Shown here: one piece after another, positions 39,110 through 46,997 of the stretch
Numbering within the stretch: the first letter of the stretch is position 1
Layout: each line of letters opens with the position of its first letter
Source of the DNA: Streptomyces sp. PTY087I2
Lineage (GTDB): Bacteria > Actinomycetota > Actinomycetes > Streptomycetales > Streptomycetaceae
Direction of reading: 5' to 3'
Assembly: GCF_001687325.1 (NCBI RefSeq)
Contig: NZ_LZRD01000009.1
Span: 124,001 to 188,000, forward strand
Length of the DNA stretch: 64,000 nt
Position numbers and translations under genes: made by a program
The notes under the pieces: generated by a model
Told to the model about the DNA's origin: nothing
Databases searched by the model: none
What the model saw: only the letters and a program-made list of their open reading frames with translations

Positions 39110-40789
39110 TCAGTTCCTGCCCGCGGGCTCCTTGTCGTCCTTGCCGTCCCCGGCGCCGCTGGGTGCGGCGGCAGGTTCGCGGCGCTTCTCCTTCGGGACG
39201 GCCGCGAGGATCAGCGCGACGAGGAGCATGACCCCGCTGACCACGAAGACGATCTGCATCGCCTCGGCCATGCCGTGCAGGAACGGCTTGGCCAGGCGCG
39301 GGTCGACATGGTCGAGGAAGGAGCTGTCGTCCAGCGGGACGTCTCCCTCACGGGCGCCGAGGAGCACCTTGTTGGCGGCCTGCCCGGTCACCGAAGGGTC
39401 GTTGACGGCCGCCGTGTACGCGGGGTCGGAGGCCGCGTCGCGGTAGGAGGCGGCCACCTTCTCGCTGACCGCGCCGAAGAACATCGACAGGAAGACCGCG
39501 ATGCCCGCCGTACCGCCGATCTGGCGGAAGAAAGTGAACGAGCCCATGCCCGCGCCCATGTACTGCGGCGAGACGCCTGTCTGGATCGCGATCAGCATGA
39601 CCTGCCAGCACAGCCCGATGCCGAAGCCCATCAGCCCGGCGGCGATACCGGTCTGCCACAGGGAGGTGTCCTCGGTCAGCGTGCCGAACCAGAAGGTCGC
39701 GACGACCATCAGAACGAGGCCGGAGAGCAGGACGATCTTGTAGCGGCCGGTCTTCGTGACGAACGGGCCCGCGACGCGGCCCGCGACGACGATGCCGAGG
39801 GTCTGGGGCAGCATCATCAGACCGGCCTGGGTGGGCGACAGGCCCTTGACCATCTGGAGATAGAGCGGCAGCACCGACAGCGCACCGAACACGGCCGCGC
39901 CGACGAGGACGTTGACGCCGTTGTACACGGAGAAGAGCGGGTTGCGGAACATCGGCGTGGGCAGCAGTGCCGCACTGCCTGCCCGCTTCTGCGCCAGTAG
40001 GAACATCACCAGTCCGAGCAGTCCCAGGGCGAACAGGGCGAGCGTCCCGCCCGCGCCCCAGCCCCACTTCGGGCCCTGCTCCACCGCGAAGAGCAGCGGC
40101 ACCAGGCAGACGACCAGCGCGAGCAGTCCCGCGATGTCGAACTTGTGCTGGACGCGGTTGGGCTGGGTGCGCACCATCGAGGCGATGATCAGCGCGGCCG
40201 CCAGTCCGATCGGCACGTTGATGTAGAACGCCCAGCGCCAGCCGGACGCGCCGAGGAAGCTGTCGAGACCGGCGAAGAAGCCGCCGGCCACGGGCCCGAT
40301 GACGGCCGAGACGCCGAAGACCGCGCCGAACCACGCCTGGTAGCGGGTGCGTTCGGTGAGCGGCACCAGGTCGGTGAGGATCGCGAAGGCAAGGCTCATC
40401 AGGCCGCCCGCGCCGATGCCCTGGATACCGCGGAACACCGCGAGGAGGGTCATGGACGAGGCGAGGGCGCACAGCACCGAGCCGAGCACGAAGATCGCGA
40501 CGGCGGTGCAGTAGACGGGCCGGCGGCCGTAGATGTCGGAGAGCTTGCCGTACAGCGCCGTCGTGATCACCGACGTGATCATGTACGAGGTGTTCGCCCA
40601 GGACTGCTGCGAAAGGCCGTTGAGGTCGTCCGCGATGGTGCGCAGGGCGGCGGAGATGATCGTCTGGTCGAGCGCGGCCATGAACAGGCCGAGCAGCAAC
40701 CCCGTCATGATCAGCCGGATCCTGCGCCGGTCCACCGCGTCGGCACCGGAACCGGACGCCGGGGCGCCCGGCTTCGCTGTGTCTGTCAT
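39110..40789 (-). CDS. MFS drug exporter, DHA2/EmrB-QacA family (14 TM)
   Basis: A 559-aa transporter. The N-terminus IRLIMTGLLLGLFMAALDQTIISAALRTIADDL is the DHA2 motif in TM1, followed by GKLSDIYGRRPVY (motif A) and AVIGPVAGGFF (motif C in TM5); about 14 hydrophobic helices are visible, with a large outside loop near the C-terminus. It is the probable export and self-resistance pump for the polyketide. Its promoter contains a SoxR box, so export should rise when a redox-active product accumulates. The ATG at 40789 is chosen over an upstream frame that overlaps the SoxR box. Confidence 0.93.
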   Translation of the reverse strand: MTDTAKPGAPASGSGADAVDRRRIRLIMTGLLLGLFMAALDQTIISAALRTIADDLNGLSQQSWANTSYMITSVITTALYGKLSDIYGRRPVYCTAVAIFVLGSVLCALASSMTLLAVFRGIQGIGAGGLMSLAFAILTDLVPLTERTRYQAWFGAVFGVSAVIGPVAGGFFAGLDSFLGASGWRWAFYINVPIGLAAALIIASMVRTQPNRVQHKFDIAGLLALVVCLVPLLFAVEQGPKWGWGAGGTLALFALGLLGLVMFLLAQKRAGSAALLPTPMFRNPLFSVYNGVNVLVGAAVFGALSVLPLYLQMVKGLSPTQAGLMMLPQTLGIVVAGRVAGPFVTKTGRYKIVLLSGLVLMVVATFWFGTLTEDTSLWQTGIAAGLMGFGIGLCWQVMLIAIQTGVSPQYMGAGMGSFTFFRQIGGTAGIAVFLSMFFGAVSEKVAASYRDAASDPAYTAAVNDPSVTGQAANKVLLGAREGDVPLDDSSFLDHVDPRLAKPFLHGMAEAMQIVFVVSGVMLLVALILAAVPKEKRREPAAAPSGAGDGKDDKEPAGRN

Positions 40790-40911
40790 CGGGAGTTTCT
40801 TCCTTCGGGATACGGAGGCGGAGAGGGAAGCGGTGCGCCCACAGGTTCGGTACCTGCACGAACGGGAGCCCGTGGGCAGGTTCCGGCCGCTGCGTCCGGA
40901 CCAGGATGAAA

Positions 40912-40929
40912 CCTCCAGTGCGCTAGAGG
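40912..40929 (-). promoter_or_regulatory. SoxR box in the exporter promoter
   Basis: CCTCCAGTGCGCTAGAGG is a 7+4+7 palindrome with one mismatch and nearly matches the box before dsbA-soxR when read on the minus strand. TTGACC (-35) and CATCCT (-10) are again 19 bp apart on the minus strand, so SoxR should activate the MFS gene. Confidence 0.82.
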
Positions 40930-41018
40930 TCAAGGGGGAGTGTGTGCCGCCCGGCTAGGGCCTGGCTCAAACGCTCCTAGGACCTTTCGCCGGCTCCCGG
41001 CCCGGCGGCCCCGGTGTT

Positions 41019-41061
41019 TCCAGCACCGCTCCAGAGGCGCTCGACCCGGACTCCCTAGCGT
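41019..41061 (+). promoter_or_regulatory. SARP-type operator and promoter of the glycosyltransferase gene
   Basis: Heptamers TCCAGCA (41019-41025), TCCAGAG (41030-41036) and TCGACCC (41041-41047) are exactly 11 bp apart and end 8 bp before TAGCGT (41056-41061), the best -10 among the set. Transcription would begin at about 41068-41070, so the mRNA is probably leaderless. Confidence 0.7.
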
Positions 41062-41069
41062 CCGCGGGC

Positions 41070-42218
41070 ATGAGATTCCTTTTTGTGTCCGGAGGAAGCG
41101 CGGGAGCCGTCTTCCCCATCACCCCGCTGGCGCTGGCGGCTCGCAACGCCGGCCACGAAGTGATCGTCGGCGCCACGGAGAACGTGATGCCGCTGGTCGC
41201 GGCGACCGGCCTGCCCGGCGCTCCGATCACCTCGCGCACCATGTTCGACTTCATGCAGCGCGACCGGCACGGCAGTCCGCTGGAGATCCCCAAGGACCCG
41301 CACGAGCGCAATCTGTTCAACGGCCGGGGCATGGCCCGCCTCGCGCTCGGCAGCATGGAGGGCCTGGTTCCGCTGGTCGAGTGCTGGCAGCCGGACGTCC
41401 TGGTCGCCGGGGCGCTCTCGTACGCCGCTCCGCTGCTGGCCCACCGATTCGGTCTGCCATGGGTGCGGCACGCCCTCAACATGGGCGAGCCGTCCATCAT
41501 CGACCTGTCCGCCGCCGCCGAACTCGCCCCGGAGCTGGAGGAGATGGGCCTGTCCGCCCTACCTGCCCCGGACATGTACGTGGAGATCTGCCCGCCGGGA
41601 GCCCGGCGACCGGACGCCGGGCCGGCACAGTTCATGCAGTACGTGCCGTTCAACACCCAGCGTGCGCTCGAACCCTGGATGTACACCAGGGGAGAGCGGC
41701 CACGCGTCCTGGTCTCGGCGGGAAGCCGCATCAACGCCGACTACGAGGCTGACGCACTGTCCGCGCTGGTCGAGAAGGTCGCGGGCCTCGACGTGGATCT
41801 CCTCATCGCCGCTCCGCAGGAGATGGCGGACGCCTTGGGCGATCTGCCGGACAACGTGCGCGCCGGCTGGCTTCCGCTCGACGTGGTCCTGCGGACCTGC
41901 GACCTGCTGGTGCACCGGGCCGGCGGCAACACGATGCTGCACGCGATCGTGTGTGGCGTTCCCCAGCTGGTGATCCCGGCCATGCCCAAGCAGGTCGGCA
42001 TGTCCGAGCGGCTCGCCGAGTACGGTGCCGCGATCATGCTGACGGCCGGTCAGGACGACTCGCCGGAGAACGTGGCCAAGGCCTGCCGTGAACTGCTGGA
42101 GGACCCGTCGTACCGGGCCAGGACCGACGAGCTGAGCAAGGAGATCGCGGCGCTGCCCACCCCGCACGACGTGACGGTGGCGATCGCCGAGCTGGTTCGC
42201 ACCCGCGGGCGACTGTGA
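41070..42218 (+). CDS. Glycosyltransferase family 1 (GT-B), deoxysugar transfer
   Basis: A 382-aa transferase starting MRFLFVSGGSAGAVFPITPLALAARNAGHEV. The C-terminal nucleotide-sugar loop HRAGGNTMLHAIVCGVPQLVIPAMPKQ is the GT1 donor-binding motif of antibiotic glycosyltransferases. It is the best candidate to attach the trideoxyhexose to the aromatic aglycone; O- or C-linkage cannot be told. No ribosome-binding site is visible and the start codon sits about 8 nt after the predicted -10, so translation is probably leaderless. It shares its upstream region with the divergent exporter gene. Confidence 0.92.
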   Translation: MRFLFVSGGSAGAVFPITPLALAARNAGHEVIVGATENVMPLVAATGLPGAPITSRTMFDFMQRDRHGSPLEIPKDPHERNLFNGRGMARLALGSMEGLVPLVECWQPDVLVAGALSYAAPLLAHRFGLPWVRHALNMGEPSIIDLSAAAELAPELEEMGLSALPAPDMYVEICPPGARRPDAGPAQFMQYVPFNTQRALEPWMYTRGERPRVLVSAGSRINADYEADALSALVEKVAGLDVDLLIAAPQEMADALGDLPDNVRAGWLPLDVVLRTCDLLVHRAGGNTMLHAIVCGVPQLVIPAMPKQVGMSERLAEYGAAIMLTAGQDDSPENVAKACRELLEDPSYRARTDELSKEIAALPTPHDVTVAIAELVRTRGRL

Positions 42219-42347
42219 ATCCGGCATCCCCGAATACATGAGGAATGCACTGGTGAGTGATCATCAGGTGTTCGCACAATCCAGTCGGGCTGCATCACGG
42301 CACCTTCGAGCCGCACCTGCCCGCTCGGATCTCGTGGAAGGAACCTC

Positions 42348-42518
42348 ATGCACACTGCCCTCATCGACGACCCGTCATGGGCCGGCGTCCTCACGCCGGA
42401 CCCCGGGGCCTCGGCCACTTTGACGATCGAGGACCTGGACTCGGCCCCCGGTGACACGTCGGCCCTCTTCACCCTCTGCGTGCTGGCTCCCGAGCCGGCC
42501 GAGATCGTCGCGGCCTGA
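42348..42518 (+). CDS. Putative RiPP (TOMM) precursor peptide
   Basis: A 56-aa peptide with an AAGGAA ribosome-binding site at 42338-42343. The N-terminal part is acidic and leader-like (LTIEDLDSAPGD at residues 25-36). The C-terminus is FTLCVLAPEPAEIVAA with a single Cys44 and nearby Ser38 and Thr42 as the only candidates for heterocycle formation. It ends 8 bp before a fused cyclodehydratase gene, the standard place for a thiazole/oxazole-modified peptide precursor. The peptide is small and unlike precursors I know, so the assignment rests on position and composition. Confidence 0.62.
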   Translation: MHTALIDDPSWAGVLTPDPGASATLTIEDLDSAPGDTSALFTLCVLAPEPAEIVAA

Positions 42519-42526
42519 CAGCCGCG

Positions 42527-44821
42527 GTGCGGGAACAGGCGGGGCCGGTGCCCGGCGGCGGCACACCGAGGATCGGCTGGCGCGCCCATCTGCGGAGCGT
42601 CGTCGTGCCGGGCGAGGCCGTGTACCTGGTCTCCGACCGGGGCGTCCGCGCCGTGCGCGGCCCGGCGGCCGAAGCACTGGCCCCGCTGCTCGACGGCACC
42701 CGCACACCCGAGGAGGTGCTGCGGCTCGCCGCCGGGAACGCCGCGGTGTCCGCCGACGAACTGCGCCGCCCGCTCTCCGAGCTCTGGGCCGCCGGTCTGC
42801 TGCGCGCCCGCTCCCCGGAGGCGCCACCGTCGTCCGACTCCTCGGCCGATGCCTTCTGGGACCTGACCGGCGCCGCGCCGCCGACCGGGCCGGCCGTACG
42901 GCTCGTGGTGCTCGGTGGCCCGGTCGGTCACGCGCAGGCGGCAGCCGCCTGTACCGAGTCCGGGCTCACCGTCGCACCCTCCGACGCGGCGGAGGCCGAG
43001 GTCACCCTGGTGCTCTGCGCCGACTACCTGGAACCGCGTCTCGCCGACATCGACGCCCGCCTGCGCGCGGCGGGCCGCCCCTGGATCCTCGCCAAGCCCG
43101 GCGGCCCCGCACCGTGGACCGGCCCGGTGTTCCGTCCCGGCGACGGCCCCTGCTGGCACTGCCTCGCCGAGCGTCTGCGGCTCCACCGCGGATCCGAGGA
43201 GCCCCTCAACCGTGCTCTGGGCAGTACCGGTCCGGTCGACAGGCCCGACGCCTCGCTCGCCGCGAGCCGCGCGCTGGGCCTGCACACCGCTGTACTGGAG
43301 ACCGCCAGGTACCTGGCCGGCACGCCGGGTCCGGCACACGACTCCGTGCACGTCCTGGATGCCCTCACGCTCACGGCCGAGCAGCATCCGGTGGTCCGCC
43401 GCCCCCAGTGTCCGGCCTGCGGCGACCCCGGGCTGGTCGGCGCCCTGGTGCGCGCGCCCTTCGTCACCGAGCCACGCCCCAAGGCCGCGGCGGGCGGTGG
43501 CAACGGCCACCGGTCCATGACGCCCCGCCAGATGCTGGAGTCCTACGGTCACCTGGTGAGCCCGGTCACCGGCGTCGTGCGTGAGGTGCTGCGCGACCCG
43601 CGCAGCCCGGACTTCACCCACAGCTACCTGTCCGGTCACAACCCGGCGCTGCGGGCGCAGACCCTGGCCGGGCACACCGCCGGCCTGCGCGCACTCAGCG
43701 GCGGCAAGGGCCTCACTTCCGAGGAGGCCCGGGTCAGCGCGCTGTGCGAGGCCGTGGAGCGCTACAGCGGCACTCGGCACGGCGACGAGCCGGTGGTCCG
43801 CGACAGCCTGCGCTCGCTCGGGGCGGCCGCTGTGCACCCGGACGCCGTCCGGCTGCATGACGCCAGGCAGCTGCGTGACCGGGACGCCTGGAACGCCGCC
43901 CGCTCGCCCTTCCAGTACGTCGGTCTCCCGTTCGACGAGGACGCGGTGCTCGACTGGACCCCGGTCTGGTCCCTGACCGAGGGCCGGCAGCGGCTGCTGC
44001 CCACGTCGCTGCTCTACTACGACCCCGACCCCGCGGCCCCGCTGCGCGCGGACTCCAACGGCAACGCCGCCGGGTCCAGCCTCGAGGACGCCTTCGTCCA
44101 GGGCTTCCTGGAACTGGTGGAGCGCGACGCGGTCGCCCTGTGGTGGTACAACCGCACCCTCGCGCCCGCCCTCGACCTCGACGCCTTCGCCGCCTCGGGC
44201 GAGGACTGGATCGAGCCGCTGCGTGCCGGTTACCGTTCCGTCGGCCGCGAGGTCTGGGCTCTCGACCTGACCTCCGACTTCGGCATCCCGGTGGTCGCCG
44301 CCCTCTCCCGGCGCACCGAAGGGGCCGCCGAGGACGTGCTGTTCGGCTTCGGCGCCCACCTGGACCCGCGCGTCGCGGTGCGCCGTGCGCTCACCGAGAT
44401 GGGCCAGCTGCTGCCCGCGGTCATCGGAGCCTGCCCGGACGGCACCGGCTACACGGTGGACGATCCGCAGGCCCTGTCCTGGTGGCGTACGGCCGTCGTC
44501 GCCGACCAGCCCCATCTGCTGCCCGACCCGAAGGTCCGGCCGACCGTCCCCGGCGATCACGAGCTCCGGTTCCGGGACGATCTGGCCGAGGACGTGGCGG
44601 CTCTCACGGAGCTCGCCGCGGAGCGCCGTCTCGATGTCCTGGTCCTGGACCAGACTCGTCCCGATATTGGGCTTCCCGTAGTAAAAGTGATCATTCCGGG
44701 CATGCGCCACTTCTGGCCACGATTCGCGCCGGGACGCCTCTTCGACGTGCCGGTCGCTCTCGGGAGACTCGCCGAACCCACTGCGTACGAGCACCTCAAT
44801 CCGGTGCCGCTCTTTATGTGA
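42527..44821 (+). CDS. Fused cyclodehydratase: RRE + E1-like + YcaO domains (TOMM synthetase)
   Basis: A 764-aa protein. Residues ~18-95 look like a PqqD-type RRE leader-binding winged helix (AVYLVSDRGVRAVRGPAAEALAPLL...LWAAGLL). Residues ~120-310 form an E1/ThiF-like C-protein with zinc ligands Cys209/Cys212 and Cys295/Cys298. Residues ~340-764 are a YcaO domain with ATP-site segments ALCEAVERYSG and FVQGFLELVERDA, and the typical end LPVVKVIIPGMRHFWPRFAPGRL...NPVPLFM. Such fusions use ATP to cyclise Cys/Ser/Thr to azolines. A GTG start at 42527 lacks a clear ribosome-binding site; GTG 42548 is possible. No flavin dehydrogenase or peptidase gene is adjacent. Confidence 0.9.
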   Translation: MREQAGPVPGGGTPRIGWRAHLRSVVVPGEAVYLVSDRGVRAVRGPAAEALAPLLDGTRTPEEVLRLAAGNAAVSADELRRPLSELWAAGLLRARSPEAPPSSDSSADAFWDLTGAAPPTGPAVRLVVLGGPVGHAQAAAACTESGLTVAPSDAAEAEVTLVLCADYLEPRLADIDARLRAAGRPWILAKPGGPAPWTGPVFRPGDGPCWHCLAERLRLHRGSEEPLNRALGSTGPVDRPDASLAASRALGLHTAVLETARYLAGTPGPAHDSVHVLDALTLTAEQHPVVRRPQCPACGDPGLVGALVRAPFVTEPRPKAAAGGGNGHRSMTPRQMLESYGHLVSPVTGVVREVLRDPRSPDFTHSYLSGHNPALRAQTLAGHTAGLRALSGGKGLTSEEARVSALCEAVERYSGTRHGDEPVVRDSLRSLGAAAVHPDAVRLHDARQLRDRDAWNAARSPFQYVGLPFDEDAVLDWTPVWSLTEGRQRLLPTSLLYYDPDPAAPLRADSNGNAAGSSLEDAFVQGFLELVERDAVALWWYNRTLAPALDLDAFAASGEDWIEPLRAGYRSVGREVWALDLTSDFGIPVVAALSRRTEGAAEDVLFGFGAHLDPRVAVRRALTEMGQLLPAVIGACPDGTGYTVDDPQALSWWRTAVVADQPHLLPDPKVRPTVPGDHELRFRDDLAEDVAALTELAAERRLDVLVLDQTRPDIGLPVVKVIIPGMRHFWPRFAPGRLFDVPVALGRLAEPTAYEHLNPVPLFM

Positions 44822-45105
44822 CCTCAGTCTCTTCCGCAGTGACCTTCGGGGATCTGACCTGGGATTATCGCGACGCCTGTGGCCCGAGGGCCGTCGACGG
44901 CGCCGGGGCTGCCGCCCGTCGGACGCCCCGGACCGGACCTCCGGACGCCATCGAATACCCCTGCTATTCGGCCAAGCGCGATGCTATTTCCTCGTCAGGA
45001 CGAGGGCCCTTCGAGCGATGATCGGCATGCCCCGTTGTCCCGGCCACCGCCGGGGTGGCCGCCAGGTGTGCCCATCGCCCTCTCGCGGAGGAGTCGTCGC
45101 GTCCG

Positions 45106-46338
45106 ATGAACTCACGTGAACAGCACCTCGACGAACCGGACGATCCTGCCCTGAACCTCTCCGGCGAGGACTCCGGCCTGCCCGCCCCCCGGCTGGCACA
45201 CGCGGTCCTCGTGGCGGTGATGACTGGATATTCGCTGGTCACCGCGGTGAACATCGTCGGTCGCCGACTGGCACCGGTAGAGGACTTCGTGGCCTTCACC
45301 TCGCTGCTCGCCGTATTCGGTCTCCAGATCGTGCACTCCCGGCCGGCAGCCCGGCAGAGCGCGTACTGGCATCGAGTGACCACCCTCCTTCTGCAAGGCG
45401 TCTTCTGTTTCGTGCCGCTCGCGCTCTTCGGCATCGCCTGGGGCGCGATGAGCGGTTTCCTGGCCGGCTCCGTGCTTCTGCTGCTTCCCGGCCGGGCCGC
45501 CTGGCCGCTGTACGGCGTGATCGGCCTCTGCCTCTTCGCGTACTCGGCGCTCAAGGGCGACAGTGTGCTCGACAGTGTCTATGCGATGGAGGCCACGCTC
45601 GTCACCGGGCTCGTGGTGTTCGGGCTGAGCACCCTCACCGGCCTGGTGACCCGGCTGCACGCGCACCGCGCCGACCTGGCGCGGCTCGCCGTGGCCAGCG
45701 AGCGGGTGCGCTTCTCCCAGGACCTGCACGACCTGCTCGGCTACAACCTGTCCGCGATCACGCTCAAGACCGAGCTGGTCCGCCGCCTCGTGCCGGACAT
45801 GCCCGAAGCCGCCCGGAACGAGACCGAGTCCGTCCTCGCGCTGTCCCGTCAGTCGCTCGCCGACGTGCGCAAGGTCGCCACCGGTTATCGCGACATGTCC
45901 TTGGCCGAGGAGGCGGCGGTCACCCGCTCGATGCTGGAGTCGGTCGGCATAGCGGTGGAGACCGACATCGGTGTGGGGCCGCTCCCGCCGGAGATCGACA
46001 CGGTTCTCGCCACGGTGCTCCGCGAGGGTGTCACCAACGCGCTGCGGCACAGTCTCGTCCAGCACTGCACCATCCGGTGCCGGGAGCAGGACGGCACGGT
46101 CACGCTCAGCCTCGCCAACGACGGCGTGGACTCCGCCGTGGCGGCCCAAGGGCCGCGGCGGGTGGCCGACCCCGGAGGCAGCGGTCTGGGCAATCTCACC
46201 CACCGGCTGTCCCGCATCGGCGGCAGCCTCACCACTCACCTGCGCGACGACGGCTGGTTCGAGGTGGTGGCCCGCGGTCCGGTCGACCCGCACTCCGCCG
46301 GTCCGTGCGAAGGGCCGGCGGAGACCACGCGGAAGTAA
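45106..46338 (+). CDS. Sensor histidine kinase, NarL-type (HisKA_3)
   Basis: A 410-aa membrane kinase. About five or six hydrophobic helices fill residues 30-182 with short loops and no large extracellular sensor. The dimerisation/phosphoacceptor segment is RVRFSQDLHDLLGYNLSAITLKTELV with His208; the ATPase domain shows REGVTNALRHS and GGSGLGNLTHRL. The ATG at 45106 has GGAGGAG about 13 nt upstream, a long spacing, so the start is uncertain. The 284 bp before it hold no clear gene. It is followed after 47 bp by its likely partner response regulator. Confidence 0.9.
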   Translation: MNSREQHLDEPDDPALNLSGEDSGLPAPRLAHAVLVAVMTGYSLVTAVNIVGRRLAPVEDFVAFTSLLAVFGLQIVHSRPAARQSAYWHRVTTLLLQGVFCFVPLALFGIAWGAMSGFLAGSVLLLLPGRAAWPLYGVIGLCLFAYSALKGDSVLDSVYAMEATLVTGLVVFGLSTLTGLVTRLHAHRADLARLAVASERVRFSQDLHDLLGYNLSAITLKTELVRRLVPDMPEAARNETESVLALSRQSLADVRKVATGYRDMSLAEEAAVTRSMLESVGIAVETDIGVGPLPPEIDTVLATVLREGVTNALRHSLVQHCTIRCREQDGTVTLSLANDGVDSAVAAQGPRRVADPGGSGLGNLTHRLSRIGGSLTTHLRDDGWFEVVARGPVDPHSAGPCEGPAETTRK

Positions 46339-46385
46339 AAAACTGTACTGTGAAACGGTCGGAATGCCGGGGGGGATCGACCGCA

Positions 46386-46994
46386 GTGATACGCATATTG
46401 CTGGCCGAGGACATGGACCTCGTCCGAGGAGCGCTCGTTGCGCTCCTGGGCTTGGAGGACGACCTCGAAGTGGTCGCGGAGGTCGAGCGCGGTGACAAGA
46501 TCCTGTCGGCCGCGCTGGAGGCCCGACCCGATGTGGCGATCATCGACATCGGGCTTCCCGTGCTCGACGGTCTGTCGGCGGCAGCCCTCCTCGCCGAGGA
46601 ACTGCCGGGCTGCCGCGTGCTCATCCTGACCAGCCTCACCCGTCCGGGCGTGCTGCGCCGGGCGCTGGACGTCAAGGTTTCCGGCTTTCTGCCGAAGGAC
46701 GCCTCGCCGCAGGAGCTCGCCGAGGCGGTGCGCCGCATCATGGCGGGCCACCGGGCCATCGATCCCCAGCTCGCGCTGGCGGCCTGGGACAGTGCCGAAA
46801 CCCCGCTCACCGACCGCGAGATGGAGGTGCTGCGTCTCACCGCCGAGGGCGACGAGGTCCCGGAGATCGCCTCCCGGCTGCACCTGTCCACCGGGACCGT
46901 GCGGAACTACCTGACCTCGGTCGTCACCAAGCTGAACGCCCGCAACCGCGTGGACGCGGTGCGCATCGCCCACGAATCCGGCTGGTTGGTCTGA
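46386..46994 (+). CDS. NarL/LuxR-type response regulator
   Basis: A 202-aa regulator: receiver domain with acidic pocket LLAEDMD and phosphoacceptor Asp54 in AIIDIGLP, Thr in LILTSLT and Lys in GFLPKDAS; a C-terminal LuxR helix-turn-helix (LTDREMEVLRLTAEGDEVPEIASRLHLSTGTVRNYLTSVVTKL). The start is a GTG at 46386, 47 bp after the kinase gene. Its targets are unknown; the neighbouring SARP gene (stops 3 bp apart, convergent) and the RiPP genes are obvious candidates. It forms a two-component pair with the upstream kinase. Confidence 0.92.
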   Translation: MIRILLAEDMDLVRGALVALLGLEDDLEVVAEVERGDKILSAALEARPDVAIIDIGLPVLDGLSAAALLAEELPGCRVLILTSLTRPGVLRRALDVKVSGFLPKDASPQELAEAVRRIMAGHRAIDPQLALAAWDSAETPLTDREMEVLRLTAEGDEVPEIASRLHLSTGTVRNYLTSVVTKLNARNRVDAVRIAHESGWLV

Positions 46995-46997
46995 GCC

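Noticed and set aside
42238..42423. 61-aa frame overlapping the start of the candidate precursor gene
   Set aside because: It has no ribosome-binding site and low-quality composition, and it overlaps the better-supported peptide gene in another frame.
45018..45119. 33-aa frame before the histidine kinase that could be a second peptide gene
   Set aside because: It has no ribosome-binding site and Arg/Gly-rich shadow-like composition, and it overlaps the kinase start.
45107..45122. ACTCACGTGAAC near the kinase start as a second parS site
   Set aside because: It has several mismatches to GTTTCACGTGAAAC in the left arm and lies within coding sequence.
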